A stretch of 64,000 bases of DNA from Halichondria panicea (Eukaryota; Porifera; Demospongiae; Suberitida; Halichondriidae): NCBI RefSeq assembly GCF_963675165.1, contig NC_087380.1:5774071-5838070 (forward strand). The letters run 5' to 3'. The position numbers and the translations under genes were made by a program. Every line of letters begins with the position of its first letter. The stretch's first letter is position 1. This document shows positions 1-20,530 of the stretch, one piece after another. The notes beneath the pieces were generated by a model. It was not told the DNA's origin. It made no database searches and worked only from the letters and a program-made list of their open reading frames with translations.

Positions 1-288
1 TAGCACATGCATGTTCATGTAGGAGTGTGTTTACTTACCTATAATGTACCATACTCATGCTATAATTATAGTGGTTGTTACAGTACTGCATATCGTGTAT
101 ACTCCAAATATGTGTTGTTTTAGAATCGTGCCTATAGTACTGAGCAGTGTGTTATTTTAGTTAAGTGTGCGTAATTAAATGAAGTAGTCCCCAACCAACT
201 GAAGGGATGTGGGTGACTTTAGTCATATACTTATAATTATACATGTAGCCGTAAGAAATGTGTGTAATTGTGTAATTGATAATAATAT

Positions 289-1256
289 GCATGGCATCAA
301 GGAAGAGTACGCAATTCCAATTAACTGTGCCAAGAGTAGAGGAGTACTCTTATATACTCTTGACTGAGGCATTCTGTTCCAGAGGAGGTACGACATAGGT
401 TGACCTTTTGCTAATCGGTCGCTAATGAGTTACTCCCGTATTGCATTCCTGCAGCATAGATAGAGGAGAGAGGGATTGGAAACGATGTACCCTTGAAGTA
501 CCATCCGTGTTTCCCCGCGGTTTTAATCGAGGCTTACTTCCAACGTGGGGGTCTAAACATAAATAATTTATGAGAATTGTTTTTGCTGTTTGTAAAAAGT
601 CCACGAGCCAGTTTTGCTGCTAAACATCAACTATTTGTGACCATTTGGGACACAGCATACTATACTTAGTTACAGAATTTTAGCTATATCATAGTAGCTA
701 AACTAACACAAGCATGAAAATCGCTGTGTTAGACTAGCTACTTCACGACAATCAGGATTATATTTTCTTCAGTTCCAAATGATACTCACCATCAGGGGGC
801 ACTTGTTTAAGTTTTAGAGGGGTACTAAGATTGATAGACTAGCGGAAGATGCCTCTTGGAGAGACTCCAGAAGAGATAAACACTAAGAACAGTAAAATAA
901 CGCTGACGGTGCATAAAATACCTGCTAAGTCAACACAAAAATAATGTGGGCGTGATATCTTATCATGCTGCAGGAATGTAATACGGGAGTAACTCATTAG
1001 CGACCGATTAACAAAAGGTCAACCTATGTCGTACTTCCTCTGATTCTGTTCTGTCTTACCTAGAGGTCTTACGTATTTTAACCACTTCAAGTACAAATCG
1101 CTAACAATAACAACGCTATAGGAAAGGACAACATCAACCACCAATGTTATTCATTTAAGATTTCACAGTTTATACAATAGCATGTGGTTGGACAGAATGC
1201 CTATTATGGTTTTAAGTGGAGTTGCGTACTCTTTGTAACGAACTCTTGATGGCATG
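289..1256. repeat. Inverted-repeat (foldback) element
   Basis: The outer ends match in inverted orientation: a GCATGGCATCAAG-like end with an AGTACGCAA block near 291-320, and its reverse complement near 1215-1256. An inner pair, 375-460 and 966-1041, is a long near-exact inverted match around the GGTCGCTAATGAGTTACTCC motif. No coding region is seen inside. The AGTACGCAACTCC terminal motif recurs at 62041-62325, so this is a non-autonomous family. The exact ends and any target-site duplication are not resolved. Bases 1-288 hold nothing I can support. Confidence 0.65.
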
Positions 1257-2104
1257 CGCTATGTAAAAATAAAATTTGCCGTTCTAAACAGTACGTTTAT
1301 AGCTACATTATCGATGGCTAGATTTTGAGAACATAAATGTATGTACACGGAGCTACATTACAGTACCTTTTACGGCTTACAATGTCTGTGTGTATACGTG
1401 CGCTTTTAGTGTTTCGTAGAAAAAAACAGGAAACGAAGTGTCAACAATTCTGCTTTGGTTTCTGTTTTCTAACTATGCCCAGATACAATCGATACCCGGT
1501 CGTATTTTTCTCCATGAAAGAAAAATCGGCCTTGCATGAAACGAGGCTAGTAGTACATGCATGCCAATTTTGCTCTATACAGTATATAATTTGTCTCCTA
1601 TCTTGAAAGTAAGTTTTAGACGTACTCCTTTGGGATAGTGTGGATTGTAGAATGGCATAGAGTACTGATTATAATTCGTATAACAAATTCTATCACATCT
1701 ATCAATTTAGCAAATACAGTTATAATTGTGTGCTCCTAATAAAAGTAACCATCTTGTGCACCCTATTAAAGGTGTTCGTGTTTAGCAGTCCGTTTTCTTA
1801 ATCATTCCCTAAGGTGTAAGGTTACGCATTCAAAAATGTGAAGAATTGAAGTGTACAGAGTTTAATTAGGAACTACATGCTGTTCATTAGCATAGTACCT
1901 TCCCACTGGCTACTTGACGGGTATAGTTAAAGTGAGAAAGATCACTCTGTTTATTAGCTTGCAGTCATATAATTAATGGACTTTGAACTTTCAAGATCCT
2001 TTTAGCAACAATCATTGTCAATTATTTCTCACCATTCTCTGCATGCAAATGTGTATGTTCAATTGATAACTGTACATGTGTATTATAATAACAGTCAGCT
2101 AGTA
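1257..2104. other. Non-coding stretch, nothing recognised
   Basis: Only short open frames without family resemblance or codon regularity are present. I see no splice-framed exon, RNA gene or clear repeat. Confidence 0.5.
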
Positions 2105-2420
2105 ATATAGCTTCCACTGAGGCATCAGCACCCACGGTGTTTTCATTTTAATAGTGGCGGATTTCGATGTTAAAGCTTTGTTACCGAATAAAGAGTAAAA
2201 GCTAAACTTGCACGTTGGCTGGCTAGCTATGCATGGCCTTTATTCGAGGTACATATTTGTCACTGAAGTGATCCCGTACCAGAAACAATGGAAAAAGGTC
2301 ACTAGAGTAGAAAGCTAAAATTATGATTGTAGTTATAGGCCACATTTCTAAGACCCTGGCTTCTTTCTTCTTTGCTAATGTTGCTGTGCTCAGCATACTT
2401 CTATAGACTACTTTAGTTAT
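2105..2420. repeat. Dispersed repeat, copy 1
   Basis: The block starts with a GAGGCATCAGCACCCACGG motif. It continues through a stretch around AAGTGATCC...CAATGGAAAA...GGTCACT that recurs at 7687-7930; the GAGTCATCAGCACCCGTGG start recurs near 14080 and, inverted, near 22830. It is non-coding. It appears to be one end of the longer element seen at 13590-14120 and 22825-23395. Confidence 0.55.
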
Positions 2421-3440
2421 TACCCGAGGCGCACGTGGGCGGCCACGGGTATATAGTATAGTCTGTTTGTGTATTCTGAGTCTACTCACCTGGATGTCAT
2501 AGCACTGCTTTACAGCATGATGATAGCCTTCACACAACTATAGTTGTTAGTTTTGTTAGTGACAGATTAAAAGCTAAGAAGCTTGAACTTTCTTCCGAGA
2601 TTACGCCCACCCTAATTACTTGCTACAAAGCAGCTACAGGATGGGCTTAATTCTAGTTTTGTCTCGAAATCACACCCACTCATTAAGAAACTAAGTATTT
2701 TATGTCTGCGTCTGAGGCCTGCCAGCTCTTGGAAACACAATGATGGTAATGGTAAAGTAGCTAGGTATAAAGAAAAGTATTCAAGTCAAGCTAAAGTCTG
2801 CATCAGAAGGTTGTTCCTTGTCACTGTCGAGTCTTCCAACAGAGATTCAGAGAAGAATGACCTCGTCTCTTATGCTTGCAAATAGGAGCAATAATTATCG
2901 GATCTAACCATGCAGCTTACACAAGAAACTGTCTTTCTTGACAACTGCTCACTGACAAATGCAGGAAGTTTCACTCAAAATGGGGATGGGCGTAATTTCG
3001 GACGTGGGATAATCTTGGTAGAGTACGGTACATGTAATGTACGTTTGCTGTTTGGACTCGTGGTCCTTTACCAACTTTTACGTTAATTATTGCGCATGTG
3101 CCACAATAAGATGGCCATTATCCTTAGCACGGCAGTGCTATAATTAGGGTTGGGTCGAAAGCCCCCTCTGGATCTCACCCAAGACACAAGACATGAGTTT
3201 ATATCTGTTGGACATGTATCATTTGTGATGTTTGCGCATTTGTGATGGTTGTGTGAAATATAGACTGAATTGAACATTGTATGAAAAAGTTATAAGAACA
3301 GCAAAACCAAACACAACATCATTTCATATTTTCTCAGTCTCTTCAGTGAGGTAATCTATAGAGAACTGTAGGTCCACAGGACAAACTAATCATAATGTTT
3401 TTGAGGATTGAGGTTGAAAAACACCCCTATATATAGTAGA
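2421..3440. other. Non-coding stretch, nothing recognised
   Basis: No open frame with protein-family character and no structured repeat is evident. Several CACGTGGG-like and poly-T patches occur but support no call. Confidence 0.45.
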
Positions 3441-3447
3441 GAGGTTT

Positions 3448-3540
3448 AAATATATACCGGAAGGAAAACAATTTTTGAGGTACGAGGTCATTCCTCGAAA
3501 ATTTCGTACCTCGAAAGTAACCCGCTATATGGTATACGTA
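3448..3540. repeat. Small MITE of the TAGCGGGTAATTTTCG family
   Basis: The segment has the motifs of an abundant family in this window: a TATACCGG-like end, ACCTCGAAA and TTCGTACCTCG internal words, and an ACCCGCTATATGGTATA end. Better-preserved copies lie at 16507-16700, 21838-22050 and 32005-32222. It has no coding content. Confidence 0.55.
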
Positions 3541-4038
3541 TATGTATGTATGTGTTAGACACAGGGTTATTTATTGTGATGGATTTCTGCAGTGGGAGGA
3601 TGCGCTCATCCCTATGTGTGAGAGAATCCTTTTTAAATCCCAGATCCTGCATGGCATAATCAATTTTCTTCATAGTATGCATATACCAAGTCTTTTCTTC
3701 TCTAGTTATAGATCAATAAAATTGTGTTAGTAGATTGAGTATGCATGCCTATAGCGTAATTATGTGTGATACTAATGCTGGCTATAATCACACATATTTT
3801 TATGTCGCATAAATAATCGGCGACTTTAGTTGGAGCCCTGTTAAATCCCCATTGCAATCTTGCACATGCAGAAAGAACTTGATCATAGTCCAAATTCGCC
3901 AAAGTTCATGCTAGCATAATACTAATTATATTTCTAGCACTACATTATACGTAATAATTTCCTAGCTAAAATCTGCAGTTCTCACTCTTCTCTATACTAT
4001 ATACATTCTCAGTTGTTGTAAATGTTCAGACGGCATGC
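3541..4038. other. 3' flank of PLAT-like gene 1, nothing recognised
   Basis: This stretch lies downstream of the minus-strand gene that ends at 4039. No polyadenylation signal that I would defend and no other gene are visible. Confidence 0.4.
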
Positions 4039-4713
4039 TTAGCCGTGGCTACTCAAATTCAGGACAAAACTCTCGTATTCTGGCTTATCATTGTGGTCGA
4101 CCCAGCGATTGACCTTCCTATCGATAGAGCCTGAGTAGGTACGGCCCTTATTATCAGCGAAGGTTGTAACGATTGTTTCAATATTCCATCCTTCAGTGCT
4201 CTTTGCAACCACTGTTATTTTGGCAATATCAAAAATGCTGACGCATTGGGTATTATCTGGAATATCAAAGCTGAATAGTTTTGCAGCATTTTTGGGGGGA
4301 AATTCAGTCAGCTCAAGTGTTTTTTTCTCTCCATTTGCGAGCAAAATTTCAACATCATGTGTTCCTCCTGGTGATTCAGCATATGTAACGCCAGATGTCT
4401 GGGCAAATATGTCGAAGCCAGTCAAACAACTGCAACTGGAGTCTCCTGCATGGGTGGAAAAATGAATGCATGATGGCAAGGAGATGCATGCATGCATATC
4501 CAACTGTATCATAATTATATCTTACAACAAAAGTCAGTCATGTATGGTGATTATAGGTTCAAGAAGGTATATATGTATACCTGTTTGCTGCTGTTTGGCT
4601 GACTGTAGTAGTGACTCAATGAAGGAGTGTAGTTCAGTTTCTTCATCATAGTCTACATGTGCTGTTGCCATGCAGGACACGACCAGAGTGAGGATGAGAA
4701 TGGTCAGCTTCAT
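4039..4713 (-). CDS. Small secreted PLAT/LH2-like protein, copy 1
   Basis: A two-exon gene: exon 1 is 4713-4581 and exon 2 is 4445-4039, joined in phase 1 with GT/AG borders, giving 179 residues. The start is the ATG opening an evident signal peptide (MKLTILILTLVVSCMATA); a short acidic helix-like segment (about residues 20-43) follows. Residues about 48-175 form one domain with a TGFDIF start, a GTHDVEI strand, then ITVVAKSTEGWNI and NRWVDH near the C-terminus, a pattern reminiscent of PLAT/LH2 beta-sandwich domains. The PLAT assignment is tentative. The protein is probably secreted; its ligand is unknown. Two paralogous genes (8548-9198, 28498-29153) keep the same intron position and phase. 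Confidence 0.8.
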
Positions 4714-6388
4714 TCTTCGTTTATTGGAGGACTGGATACGACAAGTTAGAATGCAATGATCCTTTGTGCATAATCAGTTCTTATATACAGTACATGTGCA
4801 TGTTCCCAGAATCATCGCTAATATAGTTGTTGTGGTACTGCATATCGTGCACCCCACGTATGTGCAGTCAATGAAATGTGCATCCCAATTATGTGTTTTC
4901 TTGGAACATCCCTCACTCCGTTATTTTAAGTAATTCATCCATTAGCTATAGACATTATGTTATGATACTGCATACCTGCACCTAGACTCGCAAGCCACTC
5001 CTTTTTCTCTGATTGGACAGGGAAATAAATTTACAGGTATATTTATTGTCAGTACAGGTGGTCAGTCATCCATGCATGGGCAATCACATACTGTATATGG
5101 ATATTACATGTAAACTTTCACAACATAGATTCTGTCTATATTATATACATGTATAAATGTGCATGCTATCTGGTCAGGGTTGGGATATTGTACAGTGCAT
5201 TGTATAATTATGTGTTTGGCACACACGCAACATTGCTTTAGTTTTGCAGCATACTGCTAGAAATCAATGCGTACTGTTATTTATATGAGCTAGCACCTAT
5301 CATGTTGCATATTTTTTTATAACACAATCGGCTTTTCATCTAGGCCTGTACAAATCCCGATCGAAATCGTGGCATTTAATCAAGGAAATAATTATGACTT
5401 ACTAATTATTTTTGGGAGCCTTAAAATTGGCAAGATCACAAATGTTTCTAGCACTCTATACATGCAGACTTGTTTTACTGCTGTGTACCATTACTCCATG
5501 CATTGCTAATGGTGTTGTGATACTGCATACTGTGGTGCACCCGAGTTATGTGTTTTCTTAGAAACGTATTTACAGTACTTTGTGTGTAAGGTACCCCCCC
5601 TCCCCATCCATTAACTAATGGCACAGGGGTGTCTTTAGTAGTGAACACCGTATACCCGGGTTTCGAATACGTATTATGGTTAATTAAGTGCAAACAACAA
5701 TGCATGGTATGTACAAGTTTGTTTGCAATGCAAAACCATAGATAGTGTGGCAAAACCTCGCAATTTGCTATCAACTTATAATTATGTAGAATACCAAGAG
5801 GGGGAAAAAGTAAAGTTCAAACAGGTGGCCGAACGGTCTATGGCCGGGGGGCGGGGTGCAGTATTTGTATAATACCTACTAATGTTTCTTGACAATATTT
5901 TGCACACAGCTTCTCAATTCTCAATCTCAATGTCCTCTAGCACAACACTGGCACAATGCATTCATGACTACATATAACTCATCTGTTCAGCCCCAGGAAT
6001 ACTTTCCTAAAATTCAACTAATAGCTTATCAAACACTGTGCACGCAACAGTTACACTTGCACAGATTGCACATTCAATCAGGGTAGAGCTCCTTGTCATT
6101 CGCTGTGTTGGGAAAATATGAATTACTCCCTCCCCCCCAAATACGATAGGGGGGCTTAAATATTTATCCCCCTACATGTATAATGTCACACTGTATGCAC
6201 ACATAGTTATGTCTGTTTCGTACATTGTGAGTATAGCATATTTCCTACAAAGGTGTTGGGTTACTCATTCAAAGTGTAGAGACTGAGTGTTTGCATGCCC
6301 TGCAAAGTGGCATTAAATTTAAATGTGTAGCTTACCATAGCAGCTACACATGGTGTGTGTGTGTGTCAATTAGCATTGGGTACATATC
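4714..6388. other. Intergenic, nothing recognised
   Basis: AT-rich sequence without exon-like frames. A short C/G run lies near 5588-5600 and a G-rich patch near 5847-5857. The segment just upstream of 4713 should hold the promoter of PLAT-like gene 1, but no motif is diagnostic. Confidence 0.4.
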
Positions 6389-6629
6389 TTGCTTCCTACT
6401 TTGTGTGAGTGTGGTTATAGGTGCATTTGTGGGAGTGTTGCTATGGCTACTAATAACTACATGTAGATAATAGAGGAAGCTTCCAGCTTCCTCTGTTATC
6501 TATGGTAGTTGCTTCCTACTTTGTGGGAGTGTGGTTATAGCGTGCATTTGTGGGAGTGTTGCTATGGCTACTAATAACTACATGTAGATAATAGAGGAAG
6601 CTTCCAGCTTCCTCTGTTATCTATGGTAG
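6389..6629. repeat. Tandem duplication of a 120-bp hairpin unit
   Basis: Two head-to-tail copies, 6389-6508 and 6509-6629, both start TTGCTTCCTACTTTGTG and end TATGGTAG, differing at very few positions. Each contains a strong palindrome (GATAATAGAGGAAGCTTCC paired with AGCTTCCTCTGTTATC), so each unit can fold into a hairpin. No coding function is apparent. Confidence 0.85.
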
Positions 6630-7534
6630 TCATTAGCATTGAATTACATGCTGTATACGTGTACCTAGCCACCTGCTATGTATGTGTATCACCTTCCAGT
6701 ATTTCCGGCAAAAATTAGAATTCATCGGTCCTAGCAAGTAAATAAATGGGTTTGTGTTGCCGTGGACCGGCAATGTTAGAACTACAACGTAGGATGAGCA
6801 TTGATTCTTGTTACTTAGTGCAATTTGATATGGACAATGATTTCCTAACTGCCTACGGGCTAAATTACATGTACACAAAACTAAGGCATTTGCTCGTATG
6901 GTGTTCTCCAGTTTTCTATCAGAAATGAATAACTCGAGGTGCACCCTGCCTGTCGTACGCATGCTTGTGGGTAAAGGTATTCCCATGCACATGTTAAGTT
7001 GCTTTCTTGTGATGTCATTGGAATTTGTTGTATGTGGTTAACTGGCATTCGCAATGTTAGGCCCTGGCAACTTATGCTCCTTTTCTTCCTATTATGCTTT
7101 TGAGCAGCCCCCCAAATTCAGCGTATTATGCTCGTCGAAAGAACCCATTATGCCCCATATTGACGTCATAAATAATCTTTTTTCAGCAGTAGTAACAACT
7201 CTTGTTGTATTGTACATTTCAATACAACAAGGTCCCATAATTAAAGACTGAAGATTCAATATAATCTTCTAGATGTAAAAGAGGCATTTAAAAGAGAAAA
7301 AAGACGTTCAGCAGCAGCAGAGGAACGTTGCATTTGCACCAAACTGACCAAATCAAAATTTTAACCCTATTATGCCCCAATTATGTTTGCTTGTTTAGTT
7401 TGTACTATACATGCACATGTATAACATTCGAGGACCTCAAATGCTCTTCTTGAAATCTACAAATAATGCAGCAGTATATTGTTTTATTAGGTTTTCTATT
7501 GTCCTCAGTTTGTTGACTATCAATCACTACTTGA
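6630..7534. other. Intergenic with TATTATGC-rich patch
   Basis: No gene is supported. Between about 7070 and 7385 the words TTATGCTCC, TATTATGC and ATTATGCCCC recur loosely, which looks like a decayed repeat. Confidence 0.4.
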
Positions 7535-7690
7535 TTCATCAAATTCAGATCAAACTCTGGCTTATCCTTATGATTGACCCAGCGATTGACCTTCCTATCG
7601 ATAGAGCCTGAGTAGGTGCGACCTTTGTCATCAGCGAAGGTTGTAACGATTGTTTAGATATTCTATACGTCAGTGCTTGCTGTTATTATT
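7535..7690 (-). pseudogene. Remnant of PLAT-like exon 2
   Basis: The minus strand matches the C-terminal part of the PLAT-like domain (VTTFADDKGRTYSGSIDRK and a W-V-N-H block) seen in the genes at 4039 and 28498. A stop replaces the residue before the TIVTTF block, and the upstream part and signal exon are missing. It is flanked on the right by a dispersed repeat, so it is a truncated, dead copy. Confidence 0.8.
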
Positions 7691-7930
7691 GGTGTTAAAG
7701 CTTCGTTGTGAAGTAAAAGCGAGCAAAATCTGAACTTGCAGCGGGGGCTAGCTATACCCGGCCTTTATTTGAGACACTTATTTGCAGCTGAAGTGATCCT
7801 GTACCAAGAACAATGGAAAAGGGTCACTAAAGTAGAAAGCTATAATTATATGATTGTGCTTGTTGCTGTTTGCTGATCATTGCCCCAGGACATCCATATT
7901 TTAAGTACTCCAGGCTTCTTTGCTGACTTT
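7687..7930. repeat. Dispersed repeat, copy 2
   Basis: This segment matches 2160-2400 in the same orientation, including GGTGTTAAAGCTT-like, GGCCTTTATT and AAGTGATCC words. It abuts the truncated PLAT-like remnant, suggesting that its insertion broke that copy. Confidence 0.55.
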
Positions 7931-8194
7931 GATAAGTGATCCAAGTAAATGTCCATGTCAACAGCCGAGGGTTTAGCACTTCAGTGCTCTAGTTTCCTAT
8001 CCTTGTTCCAGCTGAGTTGTTCTAGAAAATGAGGGGCCATAAGCACTGTAATCCCTAACTAATGTCATAGCAATATATGCAATCACACATGTTGCAGTTT
8101 CTACTATAACAAGTAACTTCCTAAAATCTAATCTGCATGTAGTTCTAGAAATCTGTCCTAACATGTCCTCAGCTTTTTATAATGTTCACTACAC

Positions 8195-8345
8195 AATCTG
8201 CTTATAGCCGTGGTTTTGCAAAGCCAAGACAAATCTCTTGTGCTCTGGCCTATCCTTATTATCGACCCAGCGATTGACATTGCAATTGAATGTGCCTGAG
8301 AAGTAACGGCCCTTGTCATCACGAAGTATATAACGATTGCTTCCC
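8195..8345 (-). pseudogene. Second PLAT-like exon 2 remnant
   Basis: The minus strand resembles the last ~45 codons of the PLAT-like exon (K-G-R-Y-F-S-G-T-F block, W-V-D-N, and a conserved C-terminal tail). The frame is interrupted and the rest of the domain is absent. It lies directly downstream of the intact gene at 8548-9198 in the same orientation, consistent with tandem duplication and decay. Confidence 0.7.
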
Positions 8346-8547
8346 ATCAGTTCTTATACAGTTATGGATAAGAAGGTCATTTTTCCCCCAATTAGACTTT
8401 AGTCAAAACATTGCATGTGTGTGTGTGCACAGTTTTTACTCTAAACATGCATGTATATAACTTTAATTAAATGTTGTTCTCTAGAGAATTACAACTACAT
8501 CTAATAATTATGTCCTCAGTTTTTGTTTGTTTTCACCCAATGACTGC

Positions 8548-9198
8548 TTAGCCGTGACTGCTCAAATTCAGAACAAAACTCTTGTGCTCTGGCTTATCCT
8601 TATGATCTACCCAGCTATAAACATTGCGATCGATGGAGCCGGAGAAGTAACGGCCCTTGTCATCAACAAAGTATGTGACGATTGATTGGATATTCCATCC
8701 GTCAGTGCTTACTGCAATCAATGTTATGTTGGTAACATCAAAAATTGTGAAACAATCTTTAAGAGCGAAGCTGTAAAGTTTTGCTTGATTTTGTAACGGA
8801 ATATCGGGCAGGTGAACCCTTTGTCTTTCTCCGCCTACGAACGAGATTTCAACATCATATGATCCTATCGCCAGAGCTTTAACAGCACCTGATGTCTGGA
8901 CAAACATGTCGAAGCCAGTCAAACAATTTCTGCAGTCCCCTGTGTAGAGAAATGAATGGCAGGGAAATGTACGTGTTTGTCTTAGATTAAACAACATGTA
9001 ATGGACCTTTGAGTATGCTGACTGCTGTGTAATAAAAGTAGTTTTTAGATATAATTGTATATTACCTGCTTGCTGTTTGGCTGACTGTAGCAGCAACTCA
9101 ATGAAGGAGTTTATTTCAGTTTCGTCATCAATATCGGTCTCTACAAATGCTGTTGCCATGGACACAGCCAGAGTGAAGATGAGGAGGGTTAGCTTCAT
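8548..9198 (-). CDS. Small secreted PLAT/LH2-like protein, copy 2
   Basis: Exon 1 is 9198-9066 and exon 2 is 8939-8548, joined in phase 1 (174 residues). The start ATG opens a signal peptide (MKLTLLIFTLAVSMATAF), matching the paralogues. The mature part has the acidic ETEINSFIELLLQSAKQQ helix, then the domain with CLTGFDMFVQTSG, DVEISFVGGE, VSTDGWNIQSIV and YSWVDHKDK. The 126-nt intron (9065-8940) is a multiple of three with no stop, so unspliced RNA would still encode one continuous protein of 216 residues from this ATG. The splice-site positions match those of the two paralogues, so I prefer the spliced form. Probably secreted; function unknown. Confidence 0.8.
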   Translation of the reverse strand: MKLTLLIFTLAVSMATAFVETDIDDETEINSFIELLLQSAKQQAGNIQLYLKTTFITQQSAYSKVHYMLFNLRQTRTFPCHSFLYTGDCRNCLTGFDMFVQTSGAVKALAIGSYDVEISFVGGERQRVHLPDIPLQNQAKLYSFALKDCFTIFDVTNITLIAVSTDGWNIQSIVTYFVDDKGRYFSGSIDRNVYSWVDHKDKPEHKSFVLNLSSHG

Positions 9199-10043
9199 TC
9201 TTTGTTTATGAAGAACTGGATGCAATCGAAAAGTCCAAGTTAGATCCCTGTTGGATTGCTATTGGCCTTTACGTTTAGCTGCTTTTGTATACAGTGTACG
9301 TACTAGTACGTAGGACACCATACAAATTTAACATGCATGCCATGGTCACTAAGCATGCGCCTGGAAAGCATTAATTACTACATACTTGTTTTGGTTAATT
9401 CGTCACTCTCAGCCAATCTCGTCTCAGTTTGCAGGAATGGGCTACTTACTTACTAGCTGGAATAGACACATTTGTATTACTGTCATCAGATTTGCTGCTA
9501 CATTTAGTGTGTGTGTGGTGTTTGGCCTTTGTTTACTGTTTTTGAAATAGTCCCATGCACTTACAATGCCAGCTTTGGTATCCAGGTCCTTTGTGGGGGA
9601 CGGTGGTGAAATCTTGTTACAACTTACTGCCCCCCTAGCCTCGATTCCAGGCCGCGAAGAGAAAGGTGCTGCAATTTGCTATATGATATTTTATGCTGTC
9701 AAATGGAAGGCCTATTCACTATGTGAAGTAATTTCCGTAACAGCTGCTTTGATTCTAATACATAATTATATCCTAGCCAGGCTGGGGGTCACCGCTGTCG
9801 CTGTTATCACACCTCACAATGGCTAGGAGGTAGTGGTTGTGTGGGCTCTATAATTATGGTCTATTGTTTTCTTACGTGTGGTGTACGTAACTGCACAATT
9901 ACATACACTGTATGCGCACGTTTATTACTCATGAAATCTGAGAGAGAAAGTTATAAACTTTTTCCCTCTCAGATTTTAAAAGCACTAATTAATGTACATG
10001 CCAGTATATATTTATCCCCCCTCCCACACACACATGCACACAG
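9199..10043. other. Region between PLAT-like gene 2 and the first SMARCA4 exon
   Basis: No upstream SMARCA4 exon is visible here. The segment is duplicated at about 29154-29715. It contains a GCCTCGATTCCAGGCC motif near 9638, resembling the end of the transposon at 29978, and a hairpin near 9939-9978 built on AAATCTGAGAGAGAAAG and its complement. A pyrimidine/CA tract leads into the splice acceptor at 10043. Confidence 0.6.
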
Positions 10044-19427
<9,384 letters not shown>

Positions 19428-19907
19428 AATACAACTTACATTGTCATAGATACTGAGATATAATTATATATATAGGACTTGTTAGAAATCATTTGATTCA
19501 TCATGCTTTGTATCATAATAACTTGAAAATTGTTTGTTGCTCTTCTTGATTCAAGCTATGCAATGTCTTACATGTATATAGGTGTTAGTGTTTTGCAAAG
19601 CGATCAAAAGTCTATATAAGTTACTTAATGGTGATCGCTCTATGGTAACACACAAAATGTGTAAACAGTACTGTAAGGTGCAAAATTTCGCATTTTTCGC
19701 GCGAAAATTAAAACCCAGATAAACTCCCACGCACTGGTATTTCACATGCAAAGCTATTGGTGGGTGTGGTTTCCAGGCATTGATCAACCGCAAATTTTAG
19801 AACCTACGAACATTTCTGCTGAGGGATCTGAAGCCAAATAGTGAATCGAAAATGTGCACCCGTGAAAATTTCCTGCCATAGTCTATATATATACGGCGAT
19901 ACTAGAG
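19428..19907. other. 3' flank of SMARCA4 with a decayed MITE
   Basis: Downstream of the SMARCA4 stop; part of it (to about 19545) is recognisable again at 49790-50240. From about 19660 to 19890 words such as AAATTTCGCATTTTTCGCGCGAAAATTAA... (a palindromic CGCGAAAA core), GTGTGGTTTCC and a GAAAATTTCC end indicate an old small MITE. No canonical polyadenylation signal is evident. Confidence 0.5.
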
Positions 19908-20450
19908 AAACAAAGCATCCTAATATTAATTTCTCAGCAGTTACGCATTATACAGTGTTATCACAACACCAATTTTAATTCACACAAGCTAATTAAGACT
20001 GTCAGTTTATTCGGAGCTGGCTTGTCGAATATCGTTAGCCTTAACGAGTGTTGAAAGAACTTATAATTATGACATTGTACCAGCAATAATTAACTATTAT
20101 TACTCGCAGCTGTTGTTGCTCTAACAGTCTCGGACAATGGACATTAATTTTTCAGAAAAGGTATTATTATAGCAGTACCGTGCCAAGGGGTACTGAATTT
20201 GTTGACTTTCTTCTCAAAACGTTTTAGCAGATTGCCGAAATCAAAACTCTGTTGCAAATTTTAAGCATTATTGACAAACTTCGATTCGTGTCTATAGAAG
20301 CCAGCCAAATTTCTCACTGCACATCGAACACGTACAGCACATGCAGGAATTAATTAATTAGCTTTACGGATGATGTCACAAACCTCTCTATTATATAAAC
20401 TGTGGGAATGAAAAGCAAAACGAACACCAACTGTATATTAAAAATAATGC
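19908..20450 (+). pseudogene. Decayed 5' fragment of the beta-helix membrane protein gene
   Basis: The plus strand matches the 5' flank and first ~120 codons of the intact gene at 44031: an AACAAAGCATYCTAAT leader, TATTCGGAGCT, ATGACATTGTACCAGC, GCAGCTGTTGTTGC, GCAGTACCGTGCCAAGGGG, then the AAACTGTGGGAATGAAA block. Frameshifts and deletions are frequent, the signal-peptide frame is broken and everything after about 20450 is lost. It sits immediately downstream of SMARCA4 and next to the 3' end of the GTPase gene, the same neighbour order as at 49.7-56.7 kb. Confidence 0.85.
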
Positions 20451-20530
20451 ACACATTTAAAAATGCCATGCAGAGAAATAAGATATCTGGAGTGCACCCA
20501 ACAAGAACATGAAGTACGGATACAAAACTA

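Noticed and set aside
6389-6629. CRISPR-like array
   Set aside because: Only two long units without short spacers; the setting is a eukaryotic intron-rich genome.
8548-9225. A single-exon 225-residue PLAT-like protein
   Set aside because: The middle 126 nt carries GT/AG borders at exactly the intron position of both paralogues, and the signal peptide begins at the inner ATG (9198).
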